A stretch of DNA of 64,000 nucleotides from NCBI GenBank assembly GCA_937885575.1, contig CALABO010000013.1, positions 48,393 through 112,392 of the forward strand, given 5' to 3'. The notes beneath the pieces are model-generated. The model searched no databases. It was not told the origin of the DNA and saw only the letters and a list, made by a program, of their open reading frames with translations. Shown here in pieces: positions 51,031 to 58,825 of the stretch; the stretch's first letter is position 1; every line of letters starts with the position of its first letter. The translations under genes were made by a program, and so were the position numbers. This DNA comes from an uncultured Pseudomonadota bacterium. GTDB lineage: Bacteria > Pseudomonadota > Alphaproteobacteria > Rs-D84.

Positions 51031-51149
51031 ACCGATATGTATAGCACAAAAAACACAAATGTCAATGCTTTGTTTTGCTTGACTTTGGACTGGTTGTGGG
51101 TACAATTCAAGACGAATTGTTTTTTTGTAAAAATAATAAAGGTGATAAG

Positions 51150-51650
51150 ATGATCGTTATGCCCCCAAATATAATTTGGCGAATGCATGGTGTTGAACCT
51201 GGGTTCGATTTTGATTTTTCAAAGAAAGATTCTTTAATCGCCTTTGGCGCGTTCATAATACTTAGCGGGGCATTAGTTGCGTATATGCTTTGTCAAAAAA
51301 CCGACTGGGAAAAGGATTGTAAAAAGGCGCGTGAACAAGGTAACGAACAGTTAATAACCTATGCGTATTCACTTGCGGCGAAATCCGTAGATACGGTTGA
51401 TTTTGCAAATTATAAAATTATTCCACAAAGACAAGCCGAACGCGATTCTGTGCGTTCTGCGAGAAAGATTCGCAAATTTGTTAAAAAAACTGGTATACAA
51501 TACATAGGGTACAACCGACAATGGGCACCAGTTCTTAGGACGGGCGCCGTAGTCAGAGATCCTGAATTTCAAAAACTTTCAAAAAAATACCAAACAGCTG
51601 CGCAAAGACTGATTGTTCAGCGTAAAATTTTGTCCTCCGAACATAAATGA
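51150..51650 (+). CDS. Single-TM protein of unknown function
   Basis: A 166-residue protein from the ATG at 51150 (AAAGGTGATAAG upstream): N-terminal polar stretch, one transmembrane helix at about 28-47 (SLIAFGAFIILSGALVAYML), then a basic, helical cytosolic part (DSVRSARKIRKFVKKTG, KKYQTAAQRLIVQRKI). Not recognised. Its end lies 7 nt from the duplicated alaS terminus. Confidence 0.6.
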   Translation: MIVMPPNIIWRMHGVEPGFDFDFSKKDSLIAFGAFIILSGALVAYMLCQKTDWEKDCKKAREQGNEQLITYAYSLAAKSVDTVDFANYKIIPQRQAERDSVRSARKIRKFVKKTGIQYIGYNRQWAPVLRTGAVVRDPEFQKLSKKYQTAAQRLIVQRKILSSEHK

Positions 51651-51657
51651 TTTTATG

Positions 51658-51705
51658 TTATGCCAATGCGCCGACGGACATAGTTATCCGGCGGATGCCA
51701 CTGCT
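51658..51705 (-). pseudogene. Second copy of the alaS 3' end (15 codons plus stop)
   Basis: On the minus strand the 48 bp encode SSGIRRITMSVGALA and TAA, the same peptide and stop as the real alaS end at 52236-52283. The two copies differ at six positions, all third codon positions and all synonymous. The copies flank the DUF559 element, one on each side. Confidence 0.88.
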
Positions 51706-52235
51706 CAAATTCCCCTTCACACAGTGAAGGGGTGGCCATGGCACCGCTTGCGGTAACAGGCCGGGGTAGTTTTACAATATTCCGTTAATCGTTGAATAAT
51801 CGTGTTCAATGTTACGTTTTACATCAATATCTGCAATATGCCAAATTTTCAAGTTCCATGACGCCAAATAATCATCGCGTGCCCGATCATATTCTTGCTT
51901 ATTATCATGTGATTCGCCATCTATTTCTATCACAAGGTTTAATTCTGCACAATAAAAGTCAACGATATAATTGCCAATGATTCTCTGACGGTCAAAATCC
52001 AATCCGCAGATTTGTTTGTTTTTTACCGCGTTCCAAAATAATACTTCCGCCAGTGTGGAATTTTTTCTTAACTCTCGCGCACGTTCTTTCAAAGACATGT
52101 TTGCTGGAAACTTCATTATAAACTATCTCGCTTCACATATTGAAAAACTACCCCACCGGCTTTCGCCGGTCCCCCCCTTCACAAAATCGGGCCCCGCAAA
52201 ATTTGAAAAATTTTGTGGGTGATAGCCGAAGGGGA
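51706..52235 (-). mobile_element. DUF559-hairpin element at the alaS 3' end (E2)
   Basis: A hairpin repeat at 51710-51773 (CCCCTTCACACAGTGAAGGGG, GGCACCGCTTGCGGTAACAG then GGCCGGGGTAGTTTT), a DUF559 gene at 51772-52116, and an inverted hairpin repeat at 52143-52185 (AACTACCCCACCGGC...GCCGGT). Same layout as the element in queA. It is flanked by the two copies of the alaS terminus. Between 52186 and 52235 there is a further hairpin GCAAAATTTGAAAAATTTTG. Confidence 0.82.
51772..52116 (-). CDS. DUF559 (Vsr-like) endonuclease-domain protein
   Basis: A 114-residue protein of the DUF559 family, which has a very-short-patch-repair-like PD-(D/E)XK fold: SLKERARELRKNSTLAEVLFW, GLDFDRQRIIGNYIVDFYCA, ELNLVIEIDGESHD with the Asp and Glu-x-Asp acidic positions, and the WHIADIDV end. 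Family members are found widely as stand-alone small genes; their function is not settled. About 40% identical by eye to the domain inside queA. It is the only gene of the element E2. Confidence 0.85.
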   Translation of the reverse strand: MKFPANMSLKERARELRKNSTLAEVLFWNAVKNKQICGLDFDRQRIIGNYIVDFYCAELNLVIEIDGESHDNKQEYDRARDDYLASWNLKIWHIADIDVKRNIEHDYSTINGIL

Positions 52236-54311
52236 TTAGGCCAATGCGCCGACGGACATTGTGATACGGCGAATTCCACTGCTGATGGATTTTTCCTTGT
52301 TTATCTTTGCGCGCAAAATTTCGCCGGTGTGATTTACATGCGTTCCGCCACACAGTTCGCATGACACATCGCCCGCGGTTATCACGCGCACGACATCGCC
52401 ATACTTTTCCCCGAACAGTGCCATCGCCCCGCGCTTTTTCGCCGCATCAATCGGCATCTCTTCGTGTTTAACGGGTATATCGGCCGCAATCCATTTATTC
52501 ACCAAATCTTCAACCGCCGTTTTTTCTTCCGCCGTCATTGCGCGCCCAAATGAAAAGTCAAACCGCACGGAATCCGGCGCGACCCGCGAGCCACGTTGTT
52601 CCACATCGGTATTCAGAACTTGTCGCAATGCGGCTTGCAACAAATGTGTTGCGGTATGCGCGCGCGCCGTCTGTGCCCGAACATCCGCGTTTATAACCGG
52701 CGTCACAGTGTCACCCACAGAAATTTTTCCAACAACCGTTCCGCGATGCAAAACAACATTATTCGCACGCGTGGCATCCGTCACATCAAGAACGACGTTG
52801 TCGCCGATTTTCAATTTGCCGCTGTCGCCAACCTGGCCACCCTGGGTGCCATAGAAATTTGTTTTATCCAAAGCAACCTCTACCACATCGCCGTCGGTTG
52901 CGGTGTCCACGAATTCTTCGCCACGCAGTATCGCCAAAACGCGCGATTGCATATCGGCAATGGGTGCATACTTTGCCATGTCATCCGTCGCCACAACATC
53001 GGTGCGCGATTCCCAAAGTATTTTTGTTCCGCGTGTGTCGGCGCGACTGCGTTCCTTTTGCGCCGCCATTTCGGATTCGAATTCCGCGACATCGACATCA
53101 ATGCCACGTTCGCGCAAAATCATTTGCGTTAAATCAAGCGGAAACCCATACGTATCAAATAACTTAAACGCGACCGCACCCGGCAAAGTTTTCCCCGAAA
53201 GTTTCGGCAATTCGTTGTCCAATAATTTCATACCATTGTTCAACATATCGGCAAAGGCGTTTTCTTCGTTCGTTATGATTTCAACAACGTGCGCTTGGTT
53301 TTTGGCAAGTTCCGGATATGTTTCGCCCATCTGTTCCACCAATGCCGGATAAAGTTTCGACAGCAACGCGCCCGAATGCCCAAGCAGCTGACCATGCCGC
53401 ATCGCGCGCCGCAAAATACGGCGAATCACATAACCACGGTCGGTGTTCGAAGGAATCACACCGTCCGCAATCGCAAATCCAACCGAACGCAAGTGGTCAG
53501 TGATAACCTTGAAACTGGTTTTATTCGTGTCGGTTTCTTTAACACCCGTCACGTCACTCACCGCGCGTTTAAGGTTCCGGAATAAATCGGTGTCATAGTT
53601 ATCAAATTTACCTTGCAACATTGCCGCCCATCGTTCCAGTCCCGCACCCGTATCAACATTTTGCTTTGGCAATTTTGTTAAATTCCCATTTGCATCGCGG
53701 TCGTATTGCATAAACACATCGTTCCAAATTTCAACAAAACGCCCGCCGTCTTCGTCCGGTGTGCCCGGCAGCCCCCCCGGAATATCCGCACCAAAGTCAT
53801 AGAAAATTTCACTGCACGGGCCACACGGGCCGGTGTCGCCCGCCGACCACCAGTTATCTTTATCCAAACGAATTGCATCCTTGCCCGCGACTTTTTTCCA
53901 AATTTCCGTTGCTTCATCATCGGAAATATGTGTCGTCACGACAAGGCGCGCCGGGTCAATCCCAATAACACGCGTCAATAAATCCCACGACATTTCGATT
54001 GCACCGTCCTTGAAATAATCGCCAAACGACCAATTCCCCATCATTTCAAAGAAAGTATGATGCCGACCGTCAAAACCAACATCTTCCAAATCATTATGTT
54101 TTCCGCCCGCACGAATACACTTTTGCACGTCGGCCACACGCGGCGCCGGTGCGGGTTCAAGCCCCTGTAATATCCCCTTCCACGGAACCATGCCGGCGAC
54201 AGTGAACAATAATGTCGGGTCGTTCGGTATAAGTGACGCAGACGGTACAATTTTATGCCCGTGCGATTCAAAATAATCCAAGAAAACTTTTCTAATTTCA
54301 TCATATGTCAT
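52236..54311 (-). CDS. alaS: Alanyl-tRNA synthetase lacking the C-terminal domain
   Basis: Charges tRNA-Ala and edits mischarged Ser and Gly. The 691-residue enzyme has the class II catalytic domain (LFTVAGMVPWKGILQG, GRHHTFFEMMGNWSFGDYF), tRNA recognition helices, and the editing domain with zinc-type ligands HTATHLL and CELCGGTHV. It stops right after the editing domain (GIRRITMSVGALA), whereas bacterial AlaS is usually about 860-880 residues with an extra oligomerisation and C-Ala domain. A duplicate of the same terminus, stop included, lies beyond the DUF559 element, so the short form is not a sequencing error. AAGGAAAA precedes the ATG. Confidence 0.95.
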   Translation of the reverse strand: MTYDEIRKVFLDYFESHGHKIVPSASLIPNDPTLLFTVAGMVPWKGILQGLEPAPAPRVADVQKCIRAGGKHNDLEDVGFDGRHHTFFEMMGNWSFGDYFKDGAIEMSWDLLTRVIGIDPARLVVTTHISDDEATEIWKKVAGKDAIRLDKDNWWSAGDTGPCGPCSEIFYDFGADIPGGLPGTPDEDGGRFVEIWNDVFMQYDRDANGNLTKLPKQNVDTGAGLERWAAMLQGKFDNYDTDLFRNLKRAVSDVTGVKETDTNKTSFKVITDHLRSVGFAIADGVIPSNTDRGYVIRRILRRAMRHGQLLGHSGALLSKLYPALVEQMGETYPELAKNQAHVVEIITNEENAFADMLNNGMKLLDNELPKLSGKTLPGAVAFKLFDTYGFPLDLTQMILRERGIDVDVAEFESEMAAQKERSRADTRGTKILWESRTDVVATDDMAKYAPIADMQSRVLAILRGEEFVDTATDGDVVEVALDKTNFYGTQGGQVGDSGKLKIGDNVVLDVTDATRANNVVLHRGTVVGKISVGDTVTPVINADVRAQTARAHTATHLLQAALRQVLNTDVEQRGSRVAPDSVRFDFSFGRAMTAEEKTAVEDLVNKWIAADIPVKHEEMPIDAAKKRGAMALFGEKYGDVVRVITAGDVSCELCGGTHVNHTGEILRAKINKEKSISSGIRRITMSVGALA

Positions 54312-54350
54312 GGCAATTTTCCTTTTTTATTATGGCAAGATTATAGAACA

Positions 54351-55160
54351 TTATTGCGCAACCGCAACCATATTTTGCGCCGCGGCGCGTTCAAACATTT
54401 CGGTAAATTTTTTAATAACATTATTGTTGAAAGTCCGCGCGGATGTTGCCGGCACCACGCGCACACCGTATTTCTGTGCTGCCCGCCCAAGTTTTATGGA
54501 AACATAATTTGTTTGATTCATATAAATTGCTGACATTTCCGGATATCGCACGCGCATAAAGGTTTTTAACCCCACCCACATGATTGCCCCCACCGGCACG
54601 CGATATTTGAAACCGTGTTCGATTTTTTTTATTTCTGGTAATACCTTGCGCATAAAGTGTGCAAATTCAATTGCCACATCCCGCCGAACAAGTGTCCCCG
54701 TGATATCAAAATGTGCACCCGTCTTGCCATATTCCGAACCGGCCGTCCATTTTGGGCTAATTTTAAATATGTCTGTTATGTTATCCGAAATTGTTGTTGC
54801 GTTTTGAACAACCGCAAAGGAGCTTGCCGAAACATTCGGCACGGTTGCATCAATCAGTGCATCGTCATCATCAACAAACAAAATCCAATTGCCGGGAATC
54901 TTTTCCCGGTCGATATATTCCAACACCGCGATTCTTGATTCAAATTCACCAAGATTATTTTTTTCATTTATAATATGCAACGCACCGCGCCACCCAATCC
55001 CGCGCACAAAATCACGCGAAAGTTCGGCGCCCGGATTGTCGTTATGTATAACCAGTGTTGCATCGCGCGCGCACCGCCGCACCGCCGGTATGGACAGGCG
55101 CAACGCATCAATATCGTATGTGGTTATCGCGATAACAAGGTCTGATTTCCGATTAAACAT
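54351..55160 (-). CDS. Glycosyltransferase-like GT-A fold protein
   Basis: A 269-residue protein with an N-terminal GT-A look: VIAITTYDIDALRLSIPAV (TYN-like entry), a LVIHNDN segment, NNLGEFESRIAVLEYI, and the metal motif NWILFVDDDDALID. The C-terminal part (AHFMRKVLPEIKKIEHGFKY) is helical. The substrate cannot be told. It is upstream of alaS on the same strand; a second glycosyltransferase lies at 50 kb, so a surface glycan locus may be split by the element. Confidence 0.75.
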   Translation of the reverse strand: MFNRKSDLVIAITTYDIDALRLSIPAVRRCARDATLVIHNDNPGAELSRDFVRGIGWRGALHIINEKNNLGEFESRIAVLEYIDREKIPGNWILFVDDDDALIDATVPNVSASSFAVVQNATTISDNITDIFKISPKWTAGSEYGKTGAHFDITGTLVRRDVAIEFAHFMRKVLPEIKKIEHGFKYRVPVGAIMWVGLKTFMRVRYPEMSAIYMNQTNYVSIKLGRAAQKYGVRVVPATSARTFNNNVIKKFTEMFERAAAQNMVAVAQ

Positions 55161-55189
55161 AATTAGATGTTAAATAAAACTTTCAAAAA

Positions 55190-55219
55190 TTGCAATTGGT
55201 TAGTTTTTTGTGGTATAAT
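55190..55219 (+). promoter_or_regulatory. Promoter of the 159-residue membrane protein gene
   Basis: TTGCAA at 55190-55195, 18-nt spacer, TATAAT at 55214-55219; AAAGGAAAA before the ATG. Confidence 0.65.
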
Positions 55220-55243
55220 ATAACAACAAAGGAAAAATCCCAC

Positions 55244-55723
55244 ATGAAAAAGTCAATGATTTCGGTAATAACTTTTTTAACCATCATTGTTTTGATGGCG
55301 GCGTTTGATTTTTCACTGGGGCCCGATACGGTGATAAATGTCCCGGCGGATATGCGGGGAAAGGCTTTATTCATATGTCCCGCCGAAAGCAGTTTATGGG
55401 ACGCACTTGCCGCCGGGTTCGGACATTTTTATAAATATATAACAATCGGATTTTTCTTTGCGGCGATTATATTGGTGTTTGTTTGGGGGTGGGCGCTGTA
55501 TCAAAATTTATTAAAAGATTCATTTAAGAAAGATGATTTTTCCAAACCGTGGGGATTTACCAAGTTGCTTTTTTGGGCCGGCGTTATAATGATGCTTGTG
55601 TTTAACACACCAAACAAATATCGCACGGTTAGTGTCACGAACAAACCGGGAAACTGGGTTTTATGCGAAAGTTCATCGGACGGTGCGCGCGCCGTGAACA
55701 GCAACCTTGTCCACGCAAGATAA
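55244..55723 (+). CDS. Three-TM membrane protein of unknown function
   Basis: A 159-residue protein from the ATG at 55244: an N-terminal hydrophobic helix (SVITFLTIIVLMAAFDFSL), a periplasmic loop with a Cys, a helix at about 63-85 (YITIGFFFAAIILVFVWGWAL), a cytosolic loop KDSFKKDDFSKPWGF, a third helix (TKLLFWAGVIMMLVF) and a polar tail with a second Cys. Two loop Cys could pair. Small multi-pass proteins of this kind occur in secretion systems, but no family was recognised. Confidence 0.65.
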   Translation: MKKSMISVITFLTIIVLMAAFDFSLGPDTVINVPADMRGKALFICPAESSLWDALAAGFGHFYKYITIGFFFAAIILVFVWGWALYQNLLKDSFKKDDFSKPWGFTKLLFWAGVIMMLVFNTPNKYRTVSVTNKPGNWVLCESSSDGARAVNSNLVHAR

Positions 55724-55752
55724 TAAAAATTTCGGTTTTTTATAAATACATC

Positions 55753-55781
55753 TTGACTTGCACGGCGGAATTCTCTACGAT
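55753..55781 (+). promoter_or_regulatory. Promoter of the HU gene
   Basis: TTGACT at 55753-55758, 17-nt spacer, TACGAT at 55776-55781. It would give a leader of about 140 nt. Confidence 0.65.
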
Positions 55782-55797
55782 TCGGTCAGGCGTTTCG

Positions 55798-55880
55798 GGC
55801 AATGCCCCTGAAAATTGCTTGGTTGCGTTTCGTTATGTTTTGTAATGGGCGCAAATACAATGATTTTCATGGGCATTGCC
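55798..55880 (+). promoter_or_regulatory. Long hairpin in the HU gene leader
   Basis: Arms GGCAATGCCCCTGAAAAT (55798-55815) and ATTTTCATGGGCATTGCC (55863-55880) pair at 17 of 18 positions around a 47-nt loop. It ends 47 nt before the ATG and has no T-run, so it is a leader structure rather than a terminator. A small CAACG/CGTTG hairpin follows. Confidence 0.6.
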
Positions 55881-55927
55881 AACGGAACGTTGGACACCTT
55901 AAATAAATTTATGAAAGGAGAAAACAA

Positions 55928-56200
55928 ATGAACAAAATGCAATTAATCGAAGCAATCGCAAACGAAGTTGACATCACCAAAGCAACCGCGGCGGCATGTC
56001 TTGATGCGTTTATCAACACCGTCACGAAAGTTCTGAAAAAGAAGGGTGACGTTCGTTTGGTCGGTTTTGGAACATTCACAACCGCAAAACGCAAGGCCAC
56101 AACCGGCCGCAACCCACAAACGGGTGCCGCTATCAAAATTCCGGCCTCTACTCAGCCGAAATTTAAAGCTGGCAAGGCTTTGAAAGATGCTTTGAATTAA
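55928..56200 (+). CDS. hup: DNA-binding protein HU
   Basis: A 90-residue histone-like protein that bends and compacts DNA. Family pattern throughout: MNKMQLIEAIANEVDITKAT, GDVRLVGFGTFTTAKRKATT, GRNPQTGAAIKIPAS with the beta-arm, and PKFKAGKALKDALN. GAAAGGAG precedes the ATG. It has its own promoter, a structured leader and a terminator. Confidence 0.97.
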   Translation: MNKMQLIEAIANEVDITKATAAACLDAFINTVTKVLKKKGDVRLVGFGTFTTAKRKATTGRNPQTGAAIKIPASTQPKFKAGKALKDALN

Positions 56201-56221
56201 ACTATTGTTTGATTTATTGCG

Positions 56222-56248
56222 CACCCCGCAATTGCGGGGTGTTTTTTT
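56222..56248 (+). terminator. Intrinsic terminator of hup
   Basis: A perfect stem CACCCCGCAA/TTGCGGGGTG followed by TTTTTTT. Confidence 0.92.
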
Positions 56249-56323
56249 GATACTATTTTCCTTGTGTTTATTATAAAAAATCTGTAATATTCCTGCTGAA
56301 TTTTTAACAAAGGACTTTATAAT

Positions 56324-58165
56324 ATGGTAAAATTACACGAATATATTGAACCCGAAGATAACCTTGAACCGGATCTTGAATTGGATTCTGATACAGGGGA
56401 AGATTTATCTGTGCATGTTTCAAACGAAAAACCGGGCAAAAAGAAAAAAAACGCGGCATCAAATTCAAATGATGAACGGGTGTATTTTATGGCGCTTGGC
56501 GGATTGGAACACGTTGGGCAAAATATGTACCTTTACAAATACAAGAATAAATTTATCGTGGTTGATTGCGGCATGGGATTTTTGGAAGAGGAAATCGGTG
56601 CCGGCGATGTGCAGTATTGCGATACAAAATGGCTTGAAAAACATAAGAAAGATGTTATCGCGTTCGTTATCACGCATGGGCACGAAGATCATATTGGCGC
56701 ACTTAAATACATTTGGCCAAAATTCCGCAAACCGATTTATTGCACGCGTTTTCCGGCGGAAATTTTGCGTCAAACTTTTCGTGGCATTGAATTGGACTTT
56801 GACCCAAAGCGCGACATTATTGAATTTGATGCGGCGGGCGCGACATTGAAACTTGACCCTTTTGAAATTGAAACTTTCCACGTAAGTCATTCTGTGCCAG
56901 AGGCGCAAATGTTAATTATCAAAACCGGCGCGGGCAAGATTTTACACACTGGCGATTGGACATTTAATGATGATAATCCGATTGAACCGGGGACGGATTA
57001 TGCGCGCCTGCGTGAAATTGGTTCGGATCCGCGGCTTATTGCGTGCGCGTGTGATTCGACATCTGTGTCGCGCCAAAATCCGCAAACAACGGAAATTCAG
57101 GTTCGTGACACACTGACGCAAATTATGCGTGACGCGCCGGGGCGCGTTATTGTCACGGGCTATTCACGCAGTATCGCGCGATTGAAGATGTTTGCCGAGG
57201 CCGCACGCGCAACGGGCCGTATGGCGGCGATAAAGGAACGCAGTAATCCAAATCCCGTGCCATACGTTGGTTTGCCGGAATTCCGTGAAATGGGAATTGA
57301 ATTCAAATATTTGGCCGAAAATGATATTTACCAATATTCGGAAATCAAAGATTTGCCGGCGGAAAAACAGGCGATATTCCTAACGGGATCCCAGGGCGAA
57401 AAATACGCAATGCTTACGCGCCTTTGCCGCGGCCAGGTAAAGGAAATGAAACTTATGCCGACGGACACGGTCGTGTTCAGTGCGATTATTATTCCCGGCC
57501 GCGAACAAGATGTTTCGTTCCTGTATAACAAACTTGCGAAAATGGGAATTCGGACTCACACGATTTACGACACCGACCATGTGCACGCCAGTGGCCACGC
57601 CGGCCGGCCAGAACTTGAACGATTCTATGATATGGTCCATCCCCAGGTTTCAATCCCGATGCATGGCGATTATATAAACGAAATGCTGAACGGGAAAATG
57701 GCGATGGAACGCGGCGGCGCAAAGCATATGATGTTGGTGCGAAATGGCGAAATGATTGCACTGGGCGATGGTGCGGAACCATATGTATGCGAAACAATCG
57801 AAACCGGATATGTTGTGATGGAGGGCGAAACCGAACGCAGTGCCAATGACCCTGTTTACAAAAATCGCAAGAAAATCGCATCGAACGGCGCGATATTTGT
57901 GACATTACCGGTGGACAAGCGCGGATACCTGAAGGGCACGCCAGAGGTTTCCAGTGCGGGCATTTTTGAATCTGATACGACCGGGTTTATGAAGCGTCAA
58001 ATTCAAATCGAAATTACCAAGGCGATTGATGAATTGTCGAAAACCGAACGCAAATCCCAAGATAACCTGATTCGTGCGGTTCAAACGGCGGCGAACAAGG
58101 TTGTGCGCGCATCGCTTGGCGCGGATAAAAAACCGCAATACAGTGTGCACTTTGTGCAGAAGTAG
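56324..58165 (+). CDS. rnj: Ribonuclease J
   Basis: Metallo-beta-lactamase-fold endo/5'-exoribonuclease of RNA maturation and turnover. The 613-residue protein has an extra acidic/Lys-rich N-terminus (about 1-50), then FMALGGLEHVGQNMYLYKY, zinc motif THGHEDHIGA near 118, the HTGDWTFND segment, beta-CASP domain (VIVTGYSRSIARL, FLTGSQGEKYA, HVHASGHAG) and a C-terminal domain. The TAG stop is the first unit of the adjacent repeat. A single RNase J is common in alphaproteobacteria. Confidence 0.95.
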   Translation: MVKLHEYIEPEDNLEPDLELDSDTGEDLSVHVSNEKPGKKKKNAASNSNDERVYFMALGGLEHVGQNMYLYKYKNKFIVVDCGMGFLEEEIGAGDVQYCDTKWLEKHKKDVIAFVITHGHEDHIGALKYIWPKFRKPIYCTRFPAEILRQTFRGIELDFDPKRDIIEFDAAGATLKLDPFEIETFHVSHSVPEAQMLIIKTGAGKILHTGDWTFNDDNPIEPGTDYARLREIGSDPRLIACACDSTSVSRQNPQTTEIQVRDTLTQIMRDAPGRVIVTGYSRSIARLKMFAEAARATGRMAAIKERSNPNPVPYVGLPEFREMGIEFKYLAENDIYQYSEIKDLPAEKQAIFLTGSQGEKYAMLTRLCRGQVKEMKLMPTDTVVFSAIIIPGREQDVSFLYNKLAKMGIRTHTIYDTDHVHASGHAGRPELERFYDMVHPQVSIPMHGDYINEMLNGKMAMERGGAKHMMLVRNGEMIALGDGAEPYVCETIETGYVVMEGETERSANDPVYKNRKKIASNGAIFVTLPVDKRGYLKGTPEVSSAGIFESDTTGFMKRQIQIEITKAIDELSKTERKSQDNLIRAVQTAANKVVRASLGADKKPQYSVHFVQK

Positions 58166-58275
58166 TGGATAGTGGTTAGTGTAAGTGGGTAGTGGTTAGT
58201 AGTGTCTGGAATTGGTTCGTAATTGCGGATTTATTCCAAGATACTACTAACTACTAACACTCCCCACCAACACTA
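58163..58275. repeat. TTAGTG arrays with 36-nt core (copy 7)
   Basis: TAGTGGATAGTGGTTAGTG units beginning in the RNase J stop codon, 36-nt core at 58205-58240 (arms TCTGGAATT and ATTCCAAG), then the inverted array ACTACTAACTACTAACACT. This copy has no GC hairpin repeat. Confidence 0.88.
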
Positions 58276-58343
58276 ATAACTTTTCTCTGGACATTGAAAT
58301 TTAATTTCTATACAATGAAAACGCAAAACAAAAAGGAAGGAAA

Positions 58344-58763
58344 ATGCAAAAAAAATCACCTGCTAAAAAAACCGTGAAACGCGCGGTAAAACGCCCAACC
58401 ATGGCCGAAATCCCGGCTCCGGAAATGCACGAATGTCATTGTGGCACATCGTGCGGATGCGGTTGCCATTGCGGTAAGTTCAAGAAATTTATCGTATTGT
58501 TAATCGTGTTTATCTTGGGATTCGCGGTTGCAAAAATCACATGTTGCCGTGGCCGTCATCACATGCCGAAAATGGAACCAAAGTTTGAAAATGGTTGCTT
58601 GGTTGTGGATTCTATTAAATGTCCAAAAATGCAACAGGAATTGATCTTTGCTGATACCGATATGAATGGTTGCATCACGCGCATGGAATTTGATTCGGTA
58701 AAAAAATCAATGGACAAAAGAATGCGCGAACATCGCAGACACGAAGAACGCGACGATGATTAA
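58344..58763 (+). CDS. Cys-rich single-TM protein with EF-hand loop
   Basis: A 139-residue protein: a histone-like basic N-terminus (KKSPAKKTVKRAVKRP), a cluster of eight Cys/His residues (HECHCGTSCGCGCHCG), one transmembrane helix (FIVLLIVFILGFAVAKI), then a second domain with the calcium-type EF-hand loop DTDMNGCITRMEF (Asp, Asp, Asn, Gly, Ile and Glu at the right positions) and a charged His/Arg/Asp-rich tail. AAGGAAGGAAA precedes the ATG. It may bind metals on both sides of the membrane. No family recognised. Confidence 0.75.
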   Translation: MQKKSPAKKTVKRAVKRPTMAEIPAPEMHECHCGTSCGCGCHCGKFKKFIVLLIVFILGFAVAKITCCRGRHHMPKMEPKFENGCLVVDSIKCPKMQQELIFADTDMNGCITRMEFDSVKKSMDKRMREHRRHEERDDD

Positions 58764-58825
58764 TCAAGTTTTTTTGAAAAGTGCACCGCCCAATCGGGCG
58801 GTTTCAAATTTTATAAAAAATCGTC

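Noticed and set aside
52236..54311. AlaS truncation as a sequencing or frameshift error
   Set aside because: A second copy of the same end, with the same stop and only silent changes, is present at 51658-51705.
65..58240. The five 36-nt cores as a CRISPR array
   Set aside because: They are scattered over 58 kb in both directions with no regular spacers or cas genes; 36 nt is a coincidence with common CRISPR repeat length.
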